This document shows positions 12,050 through 24,739 of a stretch of DNA of 64,000 bases, one piece after another. A program made the translations under genes and the position numbers. This DNA comes from Hevea brasiliensis. Lineage: Eukaryota > Streptophyta > Magnoliopsida > Malpighiales > Euphorbiaceae. Every line of letters starts with the position of its first letter. The first letter of the stretch is position 1. The notes beneath the pieces were generated by a model. The model did not search any database and was not told the origin of the DNA. It worked only from the letters and a program-made list of their open reading frames with translations. Location of the stretch: positions 13,308,388 to 13,372,387 of the forward strand of contig NC_079505.1 of NCBI RefSeq assembly GCF_030052815.1, given 5' to 3'.

Positions 12050-13727
12050 GATTGATTGCATCAAATTATATAGATATTTAAAGTTAACAAGCATTGCATT
12101 TTGTCAGCATTTAGCATTTTATGTTTATTTTTATGTGTCTTCATTATTATTTTAGAAAACATTTTAATCCAACTCAATTCATTGATTTTTATATTTTATC
12201 AGGTGTTTTTATGTGGTTCTAGAATCAAAGACGAGTTTGGAAGAGATTTGGAGGTCAAAATGTAACAAATACAGAAAAATGCCTCAAAACCCTAGAAAAC
12301 AATCAAATTTAGCCTTAGGAGGGTGGGGCCTATGGATTTATTGGTCTTGATCAGAGCATCGTTTCCTTCAAAATAGGTGTTTGGATAAAGCCCCACAGTA
12401 TAGGAGTGCAAAAGTAAGCTTGAAGAGGTCAAGGGACTGAGTATTGTTGCTGATACAAAGTAGACGGATCGTGTAAGCCAAGCCCCAGACCTGTGTAACT
12501 TTCTGCCAGAAGAAAGTCGGATAGCCAATGGAAAAACAAAAGTACACAGGCCGTGCAACTTGACCCGTGTAACTTCATGGACCCCGTGTAACTCTCTGGA
12601 CTGAAGAAATCGTGAAAAATAAAGTGGCAGAAAGTTACACGAGGAAGGGTCATGTAACACTACACGGGCCGTGTAAAGTCCCCTGACAGCAATTCTAATG
12701 CGACTTTTCTTCGCTCCAACCTGACCCGGATGGACTCCGAATGCTTCTAGGACTCTGAAATTAGGGTTTTTACACCAGATATAAATAGAACAAGTTAGAA
12801 ATTGAGGTAAAAAGAGAGAATTGACATCCAAGAACAGAATTTACATTCAAGTGGAGCCAATTTACATTCAAGGATGGACATCAATGTCAAGGGAGGCAAG
12901 GGAGAAAAATGATCTGCAAGATTGCTAGAAGAGATTTTCAGCTGAAGTTCCAAAAGTCCAAGGCTGTAAATTCTCCTTCTGGGTTCTTTCACTCTATTTT
13001 CTTCTCATGTCTTCTCTTTATCTTTTTATAATCTTGATTGTCAAACTCACCATGGGTGAGTAGGTTCTTTATTCTAGGGTTAGGGTGTAGCACTCAATTT
13101 CATTATGAATATGGTTTGATTTTATTTAATACATTGGGTATTTTATTCTTTGATTCAATCTCTTATGATCTTAATGCATGCTATGTGTTGGCGCCCACTT
13201 AGTATTGATTACAGATAGTAATTGAAGGACTGAAAGGTGAAGATTAATATTAGAAAATTGGGATTTTGAACCTAGGAAATCTAACCTAGAGATAGGCTTA
13301 TGACCTCTGTGGAGTTCCAAAATTAATCAAAGATCTTAAAGGATTTTAATTAATTTAATCACCACGAAGGTAGGGGTTATGTTAATTAAAATACACCTTG
13401 AGTGCCTTGAGAGAGGACTTTATTCCATCAAAGTAATAATCTCCCAATTATTGAATGAATTAGATTGATTCTATAATTGATTGTAGTGTGAACCCCCAGC
13501 TCTAGAATGCCTTTGTCCATTAGTATTTTATTTTAGTTAATTATTTAGATTTTATTTCTTTCAATTTAGATATAATTATTATTTCTCTACAATTCGATCC
13601 TCTAGATAATTGAAATCACTATAATTTGGTACTCAACACGGTCCTCGTGGGAACGATACTCTACTCATCACTTTATTACTTGTTAGCGATCCGTGCACTT
13701 GCGATGGTTGAAAAACCAGCAAACAAT
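12050..13727 (+). mobile_element. Solo-LTR-like insertion, Tat/Ogre type
   Basis: This roughly 1.68-kb stretch interrupts unit B between 'tatatatgcat' and 'aattaag', which are adjacent in unit A. Its content is typical of long plant Ty3/gypsy LTRs of the Tat/Ogre group as I know them: repeated 'acacgggccgtgtaa'-like phrases (12540-12680), a TATA-box-like 'atataaatag' (about 12779-12788), 'ccatgggtgagtaggttctt' near 13055, and 'gatccgtgcacttgcgatgg' near the end. No gag or pol is seen. The ends and target duplication are unclear (no matching 5-mer), so the boundaries are approximate. Overlapping short open frames on the minus strand at 12292-12992 show no domain and are not called. Confidence 0.5.
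12779..12788 (+). promoter_or_regulatory. TATA-box-like site within the LTR-like element
   Basis: The string 'atataaatag' lies mid-element, after a G/C-richer region and before a 5'-leader-like stretch, as expected for the U3/R boundary of a plant LTR. No transcript evidence is available. Confidence 0.4.
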
Positions 13728-14001
13728 AATTAAGAAATTAATAACTTAATCATAATTTTAAAAAATGGTACAATTAATTAATAAAAAATAAAACTTCAAA
13801 TGGGGTAGGTGTGCATATATATATATATATATTTTTTTCTAAATAATAATAAAACAATATAATATGATTAATACTAATATTAGTTATTTATTAATTATAT
13901 TATAAAGAATATAAAAAAATAATAAAAATTGAATATTAACATAAATTTCTTATTTTTCATTACGATGAAAATAAAATTTTATTTCATTTTTTTCTTAATT
14001 T

Positions 14002-14004
<3 letters not shown>

Positions 14005-14046
<42 letters not shown>
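14005..14046. repeat. (AT)n microsatellite
   Basis: About 42 bp of perfect AT repeats in unit B; the corresponding site in unit A (about 7460) is short, so the tract has expanded here. Confidence 0.85.
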
Positions 14047-14048
<2 letters not shown>

Positions 14049-14762
14049 CATTCAATATATAATTAAAAATATGTTTTTATTAAATATGTGTTAAAACAAA
14101 ATAAAATCAAGGTAAATTAAAATTTATTAAATATATAAAAAGAGAGAGATGACAAATTATTTAACTCCATGTGATAAGAGGACAAAATATTTAACTCCAT
14201 GTAATAATTTTTATAGTATTATTTTATTAATTTTAAGATGTATAATTCTTAAATTTTTATAATTAAATGAAATAATAAAAAATTTAAGAATCCTTAAATG
14301 AATAATTTATAAATTTTTGAAATATATATGCTATTTTTAATTAATTAGCCATAAAAATTATGGTAATAATAATAATAATAAAGATATTTAAAAGGAAATT
14401 AGAATTAAATAAAAAATGGAATTAAATACTTAATATAAAAAATAATAATTACTTACATTAATTATTATAATTGTAAAATATAATAATTTTTATATAGTAA
14501 ATACCACGTAGCAGCACTAAAATTTGGAATGTCACATGGTAATAAGAAGAGAAAATCTCCTTACTTTATGTATATAGTAATATAATTGGTATATATGACA
14601 ATGCAATAAATTCAATTTAATATTACCATTTGGCATAAATGTATTAGTTTTAGAATTTTATGTAGTAATTCAGGAGAAAACTTGACTGCTTTAAATGTTG
14701 CTACGTGGCATAAATATGAAAGTTTTGAAATCCTACGTTGCAGCACCAGGCGAAAACCTATC

Positions 14763-14871
<109 letters not shown>

Positions 14872-14890
14872 AAAAAATTAAAGTTGGATT

Positions 14891-15120
14891 ATAACTTAAA
14901 AATTAAATAGCAATTATATATTATAATTATATAGGATATTAAATTAAAATTAAAGATTAAAATAAATTTAATAAATTCAATTTAATATAATTGACATAAA
15001 TAGTTATAACTTAAAAATTAAATAGCAATTATATATTACATTTATATAGGATATTAAATTAAAATTAAAGATTAAAATAAATTTAATAAATTCAATTTAA
15101 TATAATTGACATAAATAGTA
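14891..15120. repeat. 115-bp tandem duplication (two copies)
   Basis: The phrase 'ataacttaaaaattaaatag' and the roughly 95 bp after it occur at 14891 and again at 15006, nearly identical. Just after, at about 15140-15311, two copies of a unit of about 85 bp ('gtcat(t/g)tggcataaat...') follow. Similar phrases ('acgtggcagcac', 'ctgctttatatatat') recur from 14510, so the right end of the 11.3-kb insertion is a nest of small repeats. Confidence 0.75.
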
Positions 15121-15311
15121 AGAAAAAAATTGCTAGCAATAAATTCAATTTAATATTGTCATTTGGCATAAATGTAATAATGTTAGAATCTTATGTGGCA
15201 ACACAGGATAAAACTTGTTTGATTTAATATTGTCATGTGGCATAAATATAATAATTTTAGAATCCTATGTGGCAGCACTAGGGGAATACCACTCTACTTT
15301 TTATATATATA

Positions 15312-15977
15312 TAGATTTATTCATAAAATCAGTAAATTAGTTTTTTTTTTTTTTTAGTTTTTTTATCTATCAAAACAGTTATTTATCTATAATATAGTTT
15401 TTTTTAGAAATATTTATTATTTAGTTAAATAATGATTCAAATTAACAAATGTTATTTTTTTTTCATATGATAGACTCCAACTTAAATTTTAAAAAGAGCT
15501 CAATGCCAATAAGAGTATGTTTGGTGATAATAATAGCTATAATTGATTACTGTTAGCTAATTGTTAATAACTTATAACCGATTTGTATTAAGTATTCAGT
15601 AAAATATGTCTAATTTTTGTTGTTAATATGTAAATGTATGTATGAAATAAATATATAATAATTAATTTATTATATTATATTATTTATTTTATTTTAATAA
15701 ATAAATATATAATTATTAATTTATTATATGATATCACTTATTTATTATTAAAATAATTAATATATAATTACTGATTTAATATATTATATTATTTATTTAT
15801 TATTGAAATAAATAAATAAAAATTAAATAATCTAAAAATGTAATTATAAATAATTCATTATTTATTATCAACAAAGAAAAAATTTTATAATTTTAAATTT
15901 GTACATTTAATTTTATGTCATTAATAAAATAAAAAAATGTTTTAATAATATTACAATTTACTCGTGGTAACTTGATT
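15312..15977. repeat. PPR upstream segment (U, copy 1, proximal part)
   Basis: Closely similar to 59680-60200, the sequence immediately upstream of PPR3: shared 'cataaaatcagtaaattag', 'aaaacagttatttatctataat', and a long (TATTAAAATAAAT)-like AT-rich tract. It ought to be the upstream region of PPR1 but is now about 11 kb away from that gene. No coding signal. Confidence 0.75.
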
Positions 15978-17345
15978 CAGCTTTGTATCAATACCCCCCA
16001 TCAAAGTCGTTTATCCTCAAGAAAGAAATCTGGAAATTGCAGGTGAAGGTCATTAGCAAATAACTGAGCAACAGCAGCATCATGCTGACATTCCACCTTA
16101 CAACAACCCAAAATTGCTTGAAGAAAAGCACAAACAAGACCATAGTTGCCTTAGCCTGGCCCCATAAATGCTTGACTTGCAAGCTGCGGCTGTTACATTT
16201 ATTCTTCTTTTGTTTCCACCAAATTTAATCAAAGCACAAATTTCTCAATTGACAAAGAATTGAATTCAGTGGCAGTCTTACAAACACCTGCTGAGCATCC
16301 TTTCTCCACCCATTTAACTTCATTTTAATTCTCTGTTTTCTCCATTTTTCGTATTCATTTTGTTTTGAGAGTATAACAGCATCCTTGGCAATTTCCCTAG
16401 CCCTCCACTCATCAGCTTCATAATGATATTGATCAAATTGTTCATTCTCCATTGCCTGCATGTCTGCAACACGTTTTCTTTCTCTTCCTCCAAAGTTTGT
16501 TTCGCTCGGACTCTAGCATTTCATCAGACAATCTAATTGCTACTAATTTTTCCTTCCAAGGGCCATCAATTTTATTCTTTGCTGCATTATCTAACACAAT
16601 GCTGTGACAACTGCATGTAAGGTTGCTCTTAAAGATCAATCGAGCTTGCATTATTTCCTCCATGTCATTCCACAATTCCAGTAACCCTTGTTTCACCAGA
16701 CTATGAAATACTCTGGTATTTGGAAGAAAAGTCTGAAATGATCAATTGTCAATATCAGATATACTTCTTGCAAAGCAGAGACAGTTATATTCAATCATAG
16801 CATGCATATTAAAGAAGGTTCAATCCCTTGTAAAGAGACAACAATCAGCTCTGCTCTGTCTGTCTAACTGTTTAACAGCTCCATAACTGCTCTAACAGCT
16901 CTATAACTGCTCTAACAGCTTAACAATCACACCAATCAACATTAGACTAGTATCAATACATTTGAAATAAAAATAGATAGAATTATCACTGACGTTTTAA
17001 GTGAAAAATCATAACATATGATCATGGCTTGGCCAAGTTAAGGATGAATGAGAGTAACCTAAGTGGCCGCGGCCAAGTCCACTCAAGAACTAGATTGTGT
17101 AGCCACATTAACATGATATAATCAAGTCAAGGTTCTCAAAATCATGAACACTTGTAGAGTCACAAATGCGCAACAAGACCATAGACTAATGATATTACTT
17201 TGATCTACATAATCTAACATTTAACTGAAATTTAAACTATTTTTTACCTCCAAACCTAGCAACCCAGATAGCTTAAAACTTGACATATATGTTAGCATAT
17301 AATTGTCATTGACCCAAAATTACAGGCTTCAATTTAGGATTTATT
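15978..17345 (-). pseudogene. Insertion carrying host-gene fragments (K/R-rich protein; perhaps U11/U12 snRNP 59K-like)
   Basis: In unit 3 the flanks of this segment are adjacent ('gtggtaacttgatt' then 'tattgaaaaatgcaaatg' near 60200), so about 1.37 kb has been inserted here. On the minus strand 16740-16225 reads as a real-looking gene piece. A splice-acceptor-like 'tgatcatttcag' is followed by a frame TFLPNTRVFHSLVKQG..., then ELWNDMEEIMQARL, SDEMLESERNKLWRKRK, a 1-nt frameshift near 16460, then ADEWRAREIAKD. A second short coding-like piece, GNYGLVCAFLQAIL...DAAVAQLFANDLHL, lies at about 16010-16150 with stops beside it. From memory the first piece resembles the U11/U12 small nuclear ribonucleoprotein 59-kDa protein of plants, but this is unverified. 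The retained intron border points to capture of genomic DNA rather than a retrocopy. It is not functional as seen. Confidence 0.5.
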
Positions 17346-18071
17346 ATTGAAAAATGCAAATGAAATGAAGAACAATGTCAATAATATTATTTTTGAGCTA
17401 GTCAAGTTAATTTTTAAATAGGTTTAAAAAAATAATACAATTGTTCATGAACGGCTATTTTTATAGAACTGATATAAAATGCAGCTGATAAATTATATGT
17501 CAGCTAACAATCACCTTTTTCTTAGTTTATCAAATAAATTACTATCAATTGTCCGTAAAATCAAACACCGTCTAAAACTAATTAGTATAAATGTTGTTTT
17601 TTTATTACTTATCTAAGCTATATATCATATTTTAAGTTCTATTTGATTTACTTTTTTGTATTATAGAAATTTTTGACCTTAATTAACTAAATTACATTGG
17701 AGAGAAAATTATAGGTATCAAATTAACAATTAAAAATATTTTAAATTTTTATTTTTAAAATATTATTTTATAATAAAATAAATATTTAACATAAAATTTT
17801 CATATTAATAAATTTATTTATATTAATGAACAATAAAATTTATATATTAAAATTTATATAGAATAAATAAAAATTTATGTACTTTTTTACTATATAAAAT
17901 AATAAAATAAAAATTTAATAACTCAAATTAACATATTAATAAAATAAATTATTGACACTATTATTATTCAAGTCCTAAGTCAAAAGTTGACAAAATAGAG
18001 AAAATTTTAAATTTCATAGCAATAATTATTAGTTATTTATATTAATACAAAAAAATTTAAATTAATAAAAA

Positions 18072-18121
<50 letters not shown>

Positions 18122-18366
18122 AATAAAAATTTACTTTATCCTTTGAAAAAAAAATTATCTTAATATGATTCGATTGAATCAAACATATACAATATGCTTT
18201 CATTCATACAAAATAGTAATTATAGTCATCCTTTTCACAAATTAATATTTCTTTTAATAATAAAAGTAATAATAACGAATTTGTTTCTTCCTTTTTAAAT
18301 AAAATCACAAAAATTATACCATATTAGCACTATATTGGTTAAAGTATTTTTTATAGTTATAAAATA
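17346..18366. repeat. PPR upstream segment (U, copy 1, distal part)
   Basis: Similar to 48480-49198 (unit 2) and to 60205-60716 plus 63314-63830 (unit 3), with shared phrases such as 'aaatgcaaatgaaatgaaga', 'gaacaatgt', 'accatattagcactata' and 'cgaatttgtttcttcctttt'. Contains an (AT)n tract at 18076-18117. Ends in the 9-bp target site TATAAAATA of the F element. Confidence 0.75.
18076..18117. repeat. (AT)n microsatellite
   Basis: About 42 bp of AT repeats; the matching sites in units 2 (about 48930) and 3 (about 63553) are much shorter. Confidence 0.85.
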
Positions 18367-19615
18367 GGGTAAATTATTATGAGGTCCTTGAATTTTGTTA
18401 AGATTTATTAGTTGGTCCATAAAATTCTTAAGGCCAATCAAAATATCCATTGTTAATTCAAAATAAGACTACTTAATCCATCTGTCAATATTCTTTGATA
18501 GAGATCGTTAGTCAAGGGCTTAAAACTTAGTTAGAAAAGAGACAATATTGTAAAATGTCAAAAATATTTATATTTTCCCTTAAAATCCACAAAGAGACCA
18601 ATGGGTTAATTTCAGTTTCTTGGTTCTCACCCCCGCAAACAAGGTTATACCCACCTTACTTGACTTCCTCGTTTCTTTTTATCCCAGTCCCATATTCTCA
18701 CCCCTCTCAGTAACCTATAGCCTTAGGTCTTCCTTGCCTTCCCTTATTCTTCTTCTTCTTCATCATCTTTTTCATATCTTTTACTGAGTTTCTCAAGAGA
18801 TGAGGTAGAGGAGTTTTATGCATTTAGATGATCGACTAGCATTAATATATATTGGGTTTCTCATTGACGTTGTTCGCCTCTAGATTTGGCACCGATCATG
18901 TGTTGGAAGTGGAAGGCTAAAAGCCCAGAAGAAGGTGGAGCCGTTCGCATCCAGATCTTGCCATTCAAGATGTCACCTCTAGATATTGCCACTGCTCCTG
19001 TGCTATGATCATCAACAAGCTTGCAAATTATCTAGGGGCATGCAGACACTGACCAGCATGCATATCTTTGGCTTGTGGCTCCTATTCTTTGAATTTTTGT
19101 GGTGTTGTTTTGTACTTATTTATTTATGTTATTATTTTGCTAGTACTAGATTATTTGAATAACTCATAAGTTTTTTTAATGAGGAAAAGTGAGAAATGCC
19201 TTCGAGTGATAATGTATTTGGATTATCTATTTTTTTAAGCTTGTTAAAGTTGAGAATGCATGCTCCGTTTCTGGGTTAACTGATAAAGGTAAAAGACAAA
19301 ATAGTGTATATTTTGAAAAATGTTAGGGATTGAATAGTGATGTTTTTTAAAATGTGAGGGACTTCACATAGTGAATATTTTGAATGATTCTGAAAAAGTT
19401 TTGATAGTTTCAACAAAAAAATAAGAGCAACTTTGAGAGGGAATTCAAAGATTAAAGTGGTTAAGGTTAGAAATTTAAGAGTGATTTGGGTATTTTAATT
19501 AAGAGATAGTAAGCACATAAGGGTATTTAGGACATTGGTTATTTGCTTAATAGGATCTCCATGGCAAAGCTAACAGAAGGACTAAGTAGTCCTATTTTAA
19601 ATTAACAAGGGGCAT

Positions 19616-21167
19616 TGTCACGACCCAAAATTCTGAATCGTGACCGGCGCATAATTTAAGTATTCTTAAATCATGCAAGCCTTAGCAGAATATCTTGAAT
19701 AAATATATTGTTACTTACTAATCCCAAAAATAGACAAAATCCAAATAAACAAAATGCTGAATAACATCACAAATATCCCATAAGTAAACTGCGGAGTCTC
19801 TACAGATTTCAATAAAAACTCAAACCGTTCAATAAACTAAACTAATTATTAGCCCGAGAAAACATGAATTTGGGCATACCATGAGAACAAATCAAAGTTG
19901 TCTCTCTCCAGAAAATGGACTGAATATTTGGATCAGCTGCAGAGTTCTACCGATCCAAACAGATATAATGCATGAGAAAACGTGGTTTGAGCTAGATGCT
20001 CAGTGAATGATAATTATAGCACACAACGGAATAGGAACAGGCAGACGCTTGATTAATTTCACAATAAATTTTCTATTCAATAAAATCATGCTCATGCTGT
20101 CAAAAATCATTAATAAAATAACTTCATAAAAACATAAATATAAAAGAAATTCATTCAATAAAAATTTTATGGTACAGTGCACCAGGGTGATGATACACCA
20201 CAACACCAAAGGCTATATGGTAAACGCGCTAACAGATATCAGATACTTACCTCCTCCTTCACGATATCAATGCATATGATACTAATGCAAACCATAAACT
20301 GCAATGATGCATGACTCAACAATGCAACCTAATACCGTGATAGTCCACACGGCGGGGCCAGATAACAGAAACAGATACTGGGCACAGGTACCAATTCAAA
20401 ACAGAAAACCAATTTGTACAAATCAATCAAAATCAATAAAAAATTTCAGATATCAAATAATAACTGATAGTGCAATTCCAATAGTGTATTTCAATAGTTT
20501 CAGAGAATAAATAAAATCAAATCAATCTCAAATCAATTCAATAAAATCAAATCAATCTCAAATCAATTCAGTAACACATCGGTAAATTTTATAGTCAAAT
20601 ATCAATCAATATAAATACATTAAAGGCCTGTTCCCAGAATCCTAATGGGTCTAATACAGAGATAGTTGGCAAAATCAATTATTTAATCAAAATCGAAATA
20701 AAATTTAATAATAAAATAAAACTATAGAAAATCACATGTAAAATCATTGTTAAAATATTGATTTAAAATTTCATTTAATAACAAACTTAATGCTAAGAAA
20801 TTTTAAAAGGGACAAAAACGGTGCCATGTACTATAATTACCACTCACCTGGAACCTCCAAGACAATAGTTATTTCAATGAAAGAGAGACAATTTCAGCTG
20901 ACAGAATGAATATTTGAATCTCCTACATACCCAAAATATAAAAGAAAAATATTAAATAATAATAAAATAAAATAATTTTAATATATATATATTGAGTGGA
21001 CGGACGTGTACGAATAGGGATACAAGGTTTGTATGAACAGGGAATTCAAATGTTTATATATATATATATATGGACGAATTCGGTGGTGGATAACAGGGGA
21101 CGAATTCGGTTATATATATATATGAAAACCTTGGACGGACGTGGACGTATGAACAGGGAATTCAAAT

Positions 21168-21215
<48 letters not shown>

Positions 21216-21251
21216 ACGAATTCGGTGGTGGATAACAAGGGACAAATTCGG

Positions 21252-21303
<52 letters not shown>

Positions 21304-21767
21304 TTGAAGGTTATTATTTCACAGTAATCATGATCAATCCAATTCAATACTAATGATAAATAAATAAATTTCTAGGGTAGTTGTAACAAATCAATGAAAG
21401 AAAATAAAATCAAATTCACCCATTATTGAAAAAGAATGAGAATTTTTACCTTGAAAACAGAATCGAATGTGATGAATAGAGAAGGAAAAATTTAGGGATT
21501 CTCTGTTGAGAGTATTTGATAGAGGTGACAACCAGGTTTTGAGAGCAAAGTTTAGCAGAAGAGATAATTAGGGTATATATATATATTTCAAGAGTTCTAT
21601 TAGGTGTAGAATGGGATAAGAGTTATTATTGAACTGGGTTGTTCAGATTGCAGATATATATTTAATTTCAAAAATAACATATATATATTTTTTATAAATA
21701 TATTAAATTATTGTTAGCTTATTAAAATAAAATAATAATAAATAATAAATGTATATGGGTTTCCACA
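19616..21767 (-). repeat. 3' LTR of the Tekay-like element
   Basis: 2,152 bp, TGTCACGACCC...TTTCCACA on the plus strand. It is nearly identical to 26769-28794 (mismatches of the order of 1-2 % by eye, clustered at about 19960-20260), but about 126 bp longer. Part of the extra length is a second copy of a 'ggacggacgtg...gacgaattcggt' block with its TA tract at about 21060-21210. Confidence 0.95.
21174..21294. repeat. Two (TA)n tracts in the 3' LTR
   Basis: TA tracts of about 38 and 42 bp at 21174-21211 and 21253-21294, separated by the 'gacgaattcggtggtggata' block. The 5' LTR has one such tract of about 52 bp at 28269-28320. Confidence 0.85.
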
Positions 21768-21780
21768 TACTTCCCCCCTT
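21768..21780 (-). promoter_or_regulatory. Polypurine tract of the Tekay-like element
   Basis: On the minus strand AAGGGGGGAAGTA lies directly before the 3' LTR (which starts TGTGGAAACC on that strand). This is the expected place of the plus-strand primer for reverse transcription. Confidence 0.9.
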
Positions 21781-21818
21781 AAAAAAAATTCGGTCCCCGA
21801 ATTTGAATAGACAAAATT

Positions 21819-24734
21819 CTAACCTGAAGAATCAAATAAGTGAGGATATTTGGCTCGCATTTCAGATTCTGCCTCCCATGTGGCCTCACTGCTTGAGTGA
21901 TTATGCCACAAGACTTTGATCAAAGCTACTTCCTTAGACCGGAGTTTCCTAATTTGTCGATCTAAAATCTTTACTGGTTGCTCCTCATATGACATATCAT
22001 CCCTAAATTGCATGGTTTGAGGTTGTAAAACATGAGATGGATCTGGTACATACTTCCTAAGCATAGAAATATGGAAAACTGGGTGCACATGTGCAAAACC
22101 AGGTGGAAGAGCTAAACGGTAGGCAACTGCTCCAATTCTGTCCAAAATTTCAAATGGACCAACAAAACGAGGGCTAAGCTTCCCTTTCTTCCCAAACCTC
22201 ATGATTCCTTTCATAGGGGAAACTCTCAGAAATACATGATCACCAATCATAAATTCTACATCTTTACGCTTAGGGTCAGTATAACTTCTCTGTCGACTTT
22301 GAGCAGTCAAAAGTCGATCACGAATTAGTCGAACCTTCTCTGAAGTTAATTGTATCAACTCTGGTCTAGTAAGCCTTCTTTCTCCAACGTCATCCCAACA
22401 AACCGGTGACCTGCACTTTCGACCATATAATGCCTCATATGGAGCCATCTCTATACTTGCCTGATAACTGTTATTATAAGCAAACTCCACTAAAGGCAAA
22501 TGATGATCCCAACAGCCACTAAAATCCATAACGCATGCACGAAGCATATCCTCTAATGTCTGTATGGTCCTTTCTGACTGTCCATCCGTCTGCGGGTGAA
22601 AAGCAGTACTAAAGTCTACTCGTGTTCCTAAAGCTTCTTGGAATTTCTTCCAAAATCGAGAAGTAAACTGTGTACCACGATCAGAGACAATGGAAACTGG
22701 AACTCCATGAAGACTAACAATCTTGTTTATATACAACTGTGCAAGTTTAGCAAAGTCATATGTAGTCTTCACAGGAAGAAAATGAGCAGATTTTGTCAAT
22801 CTGTCCACTATCACCCAGATTGCATTGTAACCACCTCGTGTACTAGGTAACCCCACAACAAAGTCCATGGCAATATGCTCCCACTTCCACTCGGGAATAG
22901 GCAATGGCTGAAGTAACCCAGATGGTCTCTGATGTTCTGCCTTAACCTGTTGAAAAGTCATACATTTAGAAACAAAGTCTGAAACATACCTCTTCATGCC
23001 ACCCCACCAATTATGCTCCCTTAAATCACGGTACATCTTAGTTGAACACAGGTGTCTTGTGTAAGCAGAATGGTGTGTCTCTTCCATGATTTCTCTTCTC
23101 AACTCATCAACATTGGGGACACAAAGTCTAGTGCCATAACGAAGAACTCCATCATCATTCAACATGAATCCTTGAGCTTGGCCTTGATGAATATTATCTA
23201 TAATCTCACACAGCTGAGAATCCCTCTTTTGAGCAGCCTTAATTCGATCAATCAAGATAGGCCTAACTCGAAAATGTGCTAAGAATGATCCAGCTATGAT
23301 TTCAAACTCTACTCCCTGATCTAGCAACCCATGTAATTCACCAATCAGAGGCCTCATCTTGGTAGATATATGGGCTAAACTACCAGAAGACTTCCTGCTT
23401 AGAGCATCAGCCACTACATTAGCTTTTCCAGGATGATACTGTATAGTGCAATCATAATCCTTCAGCAATTCTACCCATCTCCTTTGCCTAAGATTAAGAT
23501 CACGTTGGTCAAATATGTATTTGAGACTTTTGTGGTCAGTGAAGATTTCACAAGTCTCACCATACAGATAGTGCCTCCAGATTTTCAAAGCAAAAATTAC
23601 TGCAGCCATTTCCAAATCATGAGTTGGATAATTCTGCTCGTGCCTTTTCAACTGACGAGAAGCATATGCAATAACCTGTCTATGCTGCATCAAAACACAT
23701 CCTAAACCAATCCTAGAAGCATCACAATACACTACATAACCCCCTGATCCAGATGGAAGGGCTAACACTGGTGCTGTAGTTAAACGAGTCTTAAGCTCCT
23801 GAAAACTTTTTTCACAAGCCTCAGACCACTGAAATTTCACATTCTTCTGTGTCAACTTAGTTAAAGGTGCTGCAATACGAGAGAAGTCTTGAACAAACCG
23901 TCTATAATACCCTGCTAAACCCAAGAAACTACGAATCTCTGACACAGTTGTGGGTCTAGGCCAATGAAGCACTGCCTCAACTTTTTTCTTATCAACGCAC
24001 ACCCCATCCTTAGATACTGTATGGCCTAGGAAAGCCACACTATCTAACCAAAACTCACATTTTGAGAACTTGGCATATAGCTTGTGTTCTCGTAAGGTCT
24101 GAAGGACAATTCTCAAATGCTGTTCATGCTCCTCCTTACTCTTTGAGTACACTAGAATGTCATCGATGAACACTATAACAAATTGATCTAAGAAAGGCTT
24201 GAAAACTCTGTTCATGAGATCCATAAAAGCGGCCGGAGCATTGGTAAGACCAAAAGACATTACAAGAAATTCATAGTGTCCATACCTAGTCCTAAAGGCT
24301 GTCTTGAGTATGTCTTCTTTCTTGACCCTCAATTGATGATACCCAGATCGAAGATCAATCTTGGAAAAATACTTTGCACCTTGAAGTTGGTCAAACAGGT
24401 CATCTATGCGTGGAAGAGGATACTTATTACGCACAGTTACCTTATTCAATTGCCTATAATCAATGCACATTCTCAAAGACCCATCCTTCTTCCGTGCAAA
24501 TAACACAAGAGCACCCCATGGAGAAACACTAGGGCGAATAAATCCCTTATCTAGTAGGTTCTGTAGTTGCTCCTTCAACTCCTTAAGTTCTGCGGGTGCC
24601 ATACGATAAGGTGGCATAGATATGGGCTCAGTTCCAGGAACTAAGTCTATACCAAACTCTACCTCTCGCTCAGGTAAACTCGATAAATCTTCTGAAACAC
24701 ATCGAAAACTCCTTAACTCTGCAACATTCTCCAA
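21819..24734 (-). CDS. pol: pol: reverse transcriptase, RNase H, integrase, chromodomain-like tail
   Basis: An open frame of 971 codons, starting internally at a TTG after a frameshift, so it is the 3' part of a gag-pol polyprotein. Approximate order: reverse transcriptase (residues 60-240, with [10 protein letters not shown] and active-site FIDDIL), RNase H (330-450, with YCDAS, TDHKSL and ending VVADALSRK), integrase (560-800), then a C-terminal part ending in a chromodomain-like [16 protein letters not shown] motif (about 920-965). In integrase the D-D-E residues are present ([22 protein letters not shown]). The HHCC zinc finger has HHSAYTRH but its last Cys is replaced by Phe (KCMTF instead of a C-x-x-C pair), which should weaken it. 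The chromodomain-type tail places the element in the chromoviruses, Tekay/Del branch. No frameshift is present within this frame. Confidence 0.93.
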   Translation of the reverse strand: MENVAELRSFRCVSEDLSSLPEREVEFGIDLVPGTEPISMPPYRMAPAELKELKEQLQNLLDKGFIRPSVSPWGALVLFARKKDGSLRMCIDYRQLNKVTVRNKYPLPRIDDLFDQLQGAKYFSKIDLRSGYHQLRVKKEDILKTAFRTRYGHYEFLVMSFGLTNAPAAFMDLMNRVFKPFLDQFVIVFIDDILVYSKSKEEHEQHLRIVLQTLREHKLYAKFSKCEFWLDSVAFLGHTVSKDGVCVDKKKVEAVLHWPRPTTVSEIRSFLGLAGYYRRFVQDFSRIAAPLTKLTQKNVKFQWSEACEKSFQELKTRLTTAPVLALPSGSGGYVVYCDASRIGLGCVLMQHRQVIAYASRQLKRHEQNYPTHDLEMAAVIFALKIWRHYLYGETCEIFTDHKSLKYIFDQRDLNLRQRRWVELLKDYDCTIQYHPGKANVVADALSRKSSGSLAHISTKMRPLIGELHGLLDQGVEFEIIAGSFLAHFRVRPILIDRIKAAQKRDSQLCEIIDNIHQGQAQGFMLNDDGVLRYGTRLCVPNVDELRREIMEETHHSAYTRHLCSTKMYRDLREHNWWGGMKRYVSDFVSKCMTFQQVKAEHQRPSGLLQPLPIPEWKWEHIAMDFVVGLPSTRGGYNAIWVIVDRLTKSAHFLPVKTTYDFAKLAQLYINKIVSLHGVPVSIVSDRGTQFTSRFWKKFQEALGTRVDFSTAFHPQTDGQSERTIQTLEDMLRACVMDFSGCWDHHLPLVEFAYNNSYQASIEMAPYEALYGRKCRSPVCWDDVGERRLTRPELIQLTSEKVRLIRDRLLTAQSRQRSYTDPKRKDVEFMIGDHVFLRVSPMKGIMRFGKKGKLSPRFVGPFEILDRIGAVAYRLALPPGFAHVHPVFHISMLRKYVPDPSHVLQPQTMQFRDDMSYEEQPVKILDRQIRKLRSKEVALIKVLWHNHSSSEATWEAESEMRAKYPHLFDSSG

Positions 24735-24739
24735 ACCTG

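Larger units (their letters stand above)
7823..14392. repeat. 1.1-kb tandem repeat, unit B, split by two LTR-like elements
   Basis: Unit B pieces are 7823-8301, about 12023-12048, and 13728-14392. Together they come to about 1.17 kb, matching unit A (6702-7822). The gaps are filled by the elements at 8302-11975 and about 12050-13727. Confidence 0.65.

Noticed and set aside
12292..12831. A 179-codon minus-strand frame
   Set aside because: It lies wholly within an LTR-like element, opposite to its likely direction, and has no recognisable motif.
15978..17345. Helitron capture of the gene fragments
   Set aside because: I looked for a 5' TC and a 3' CTRR followed by T at an A-T target and did not find a convincing pair, so the carrier is left open.
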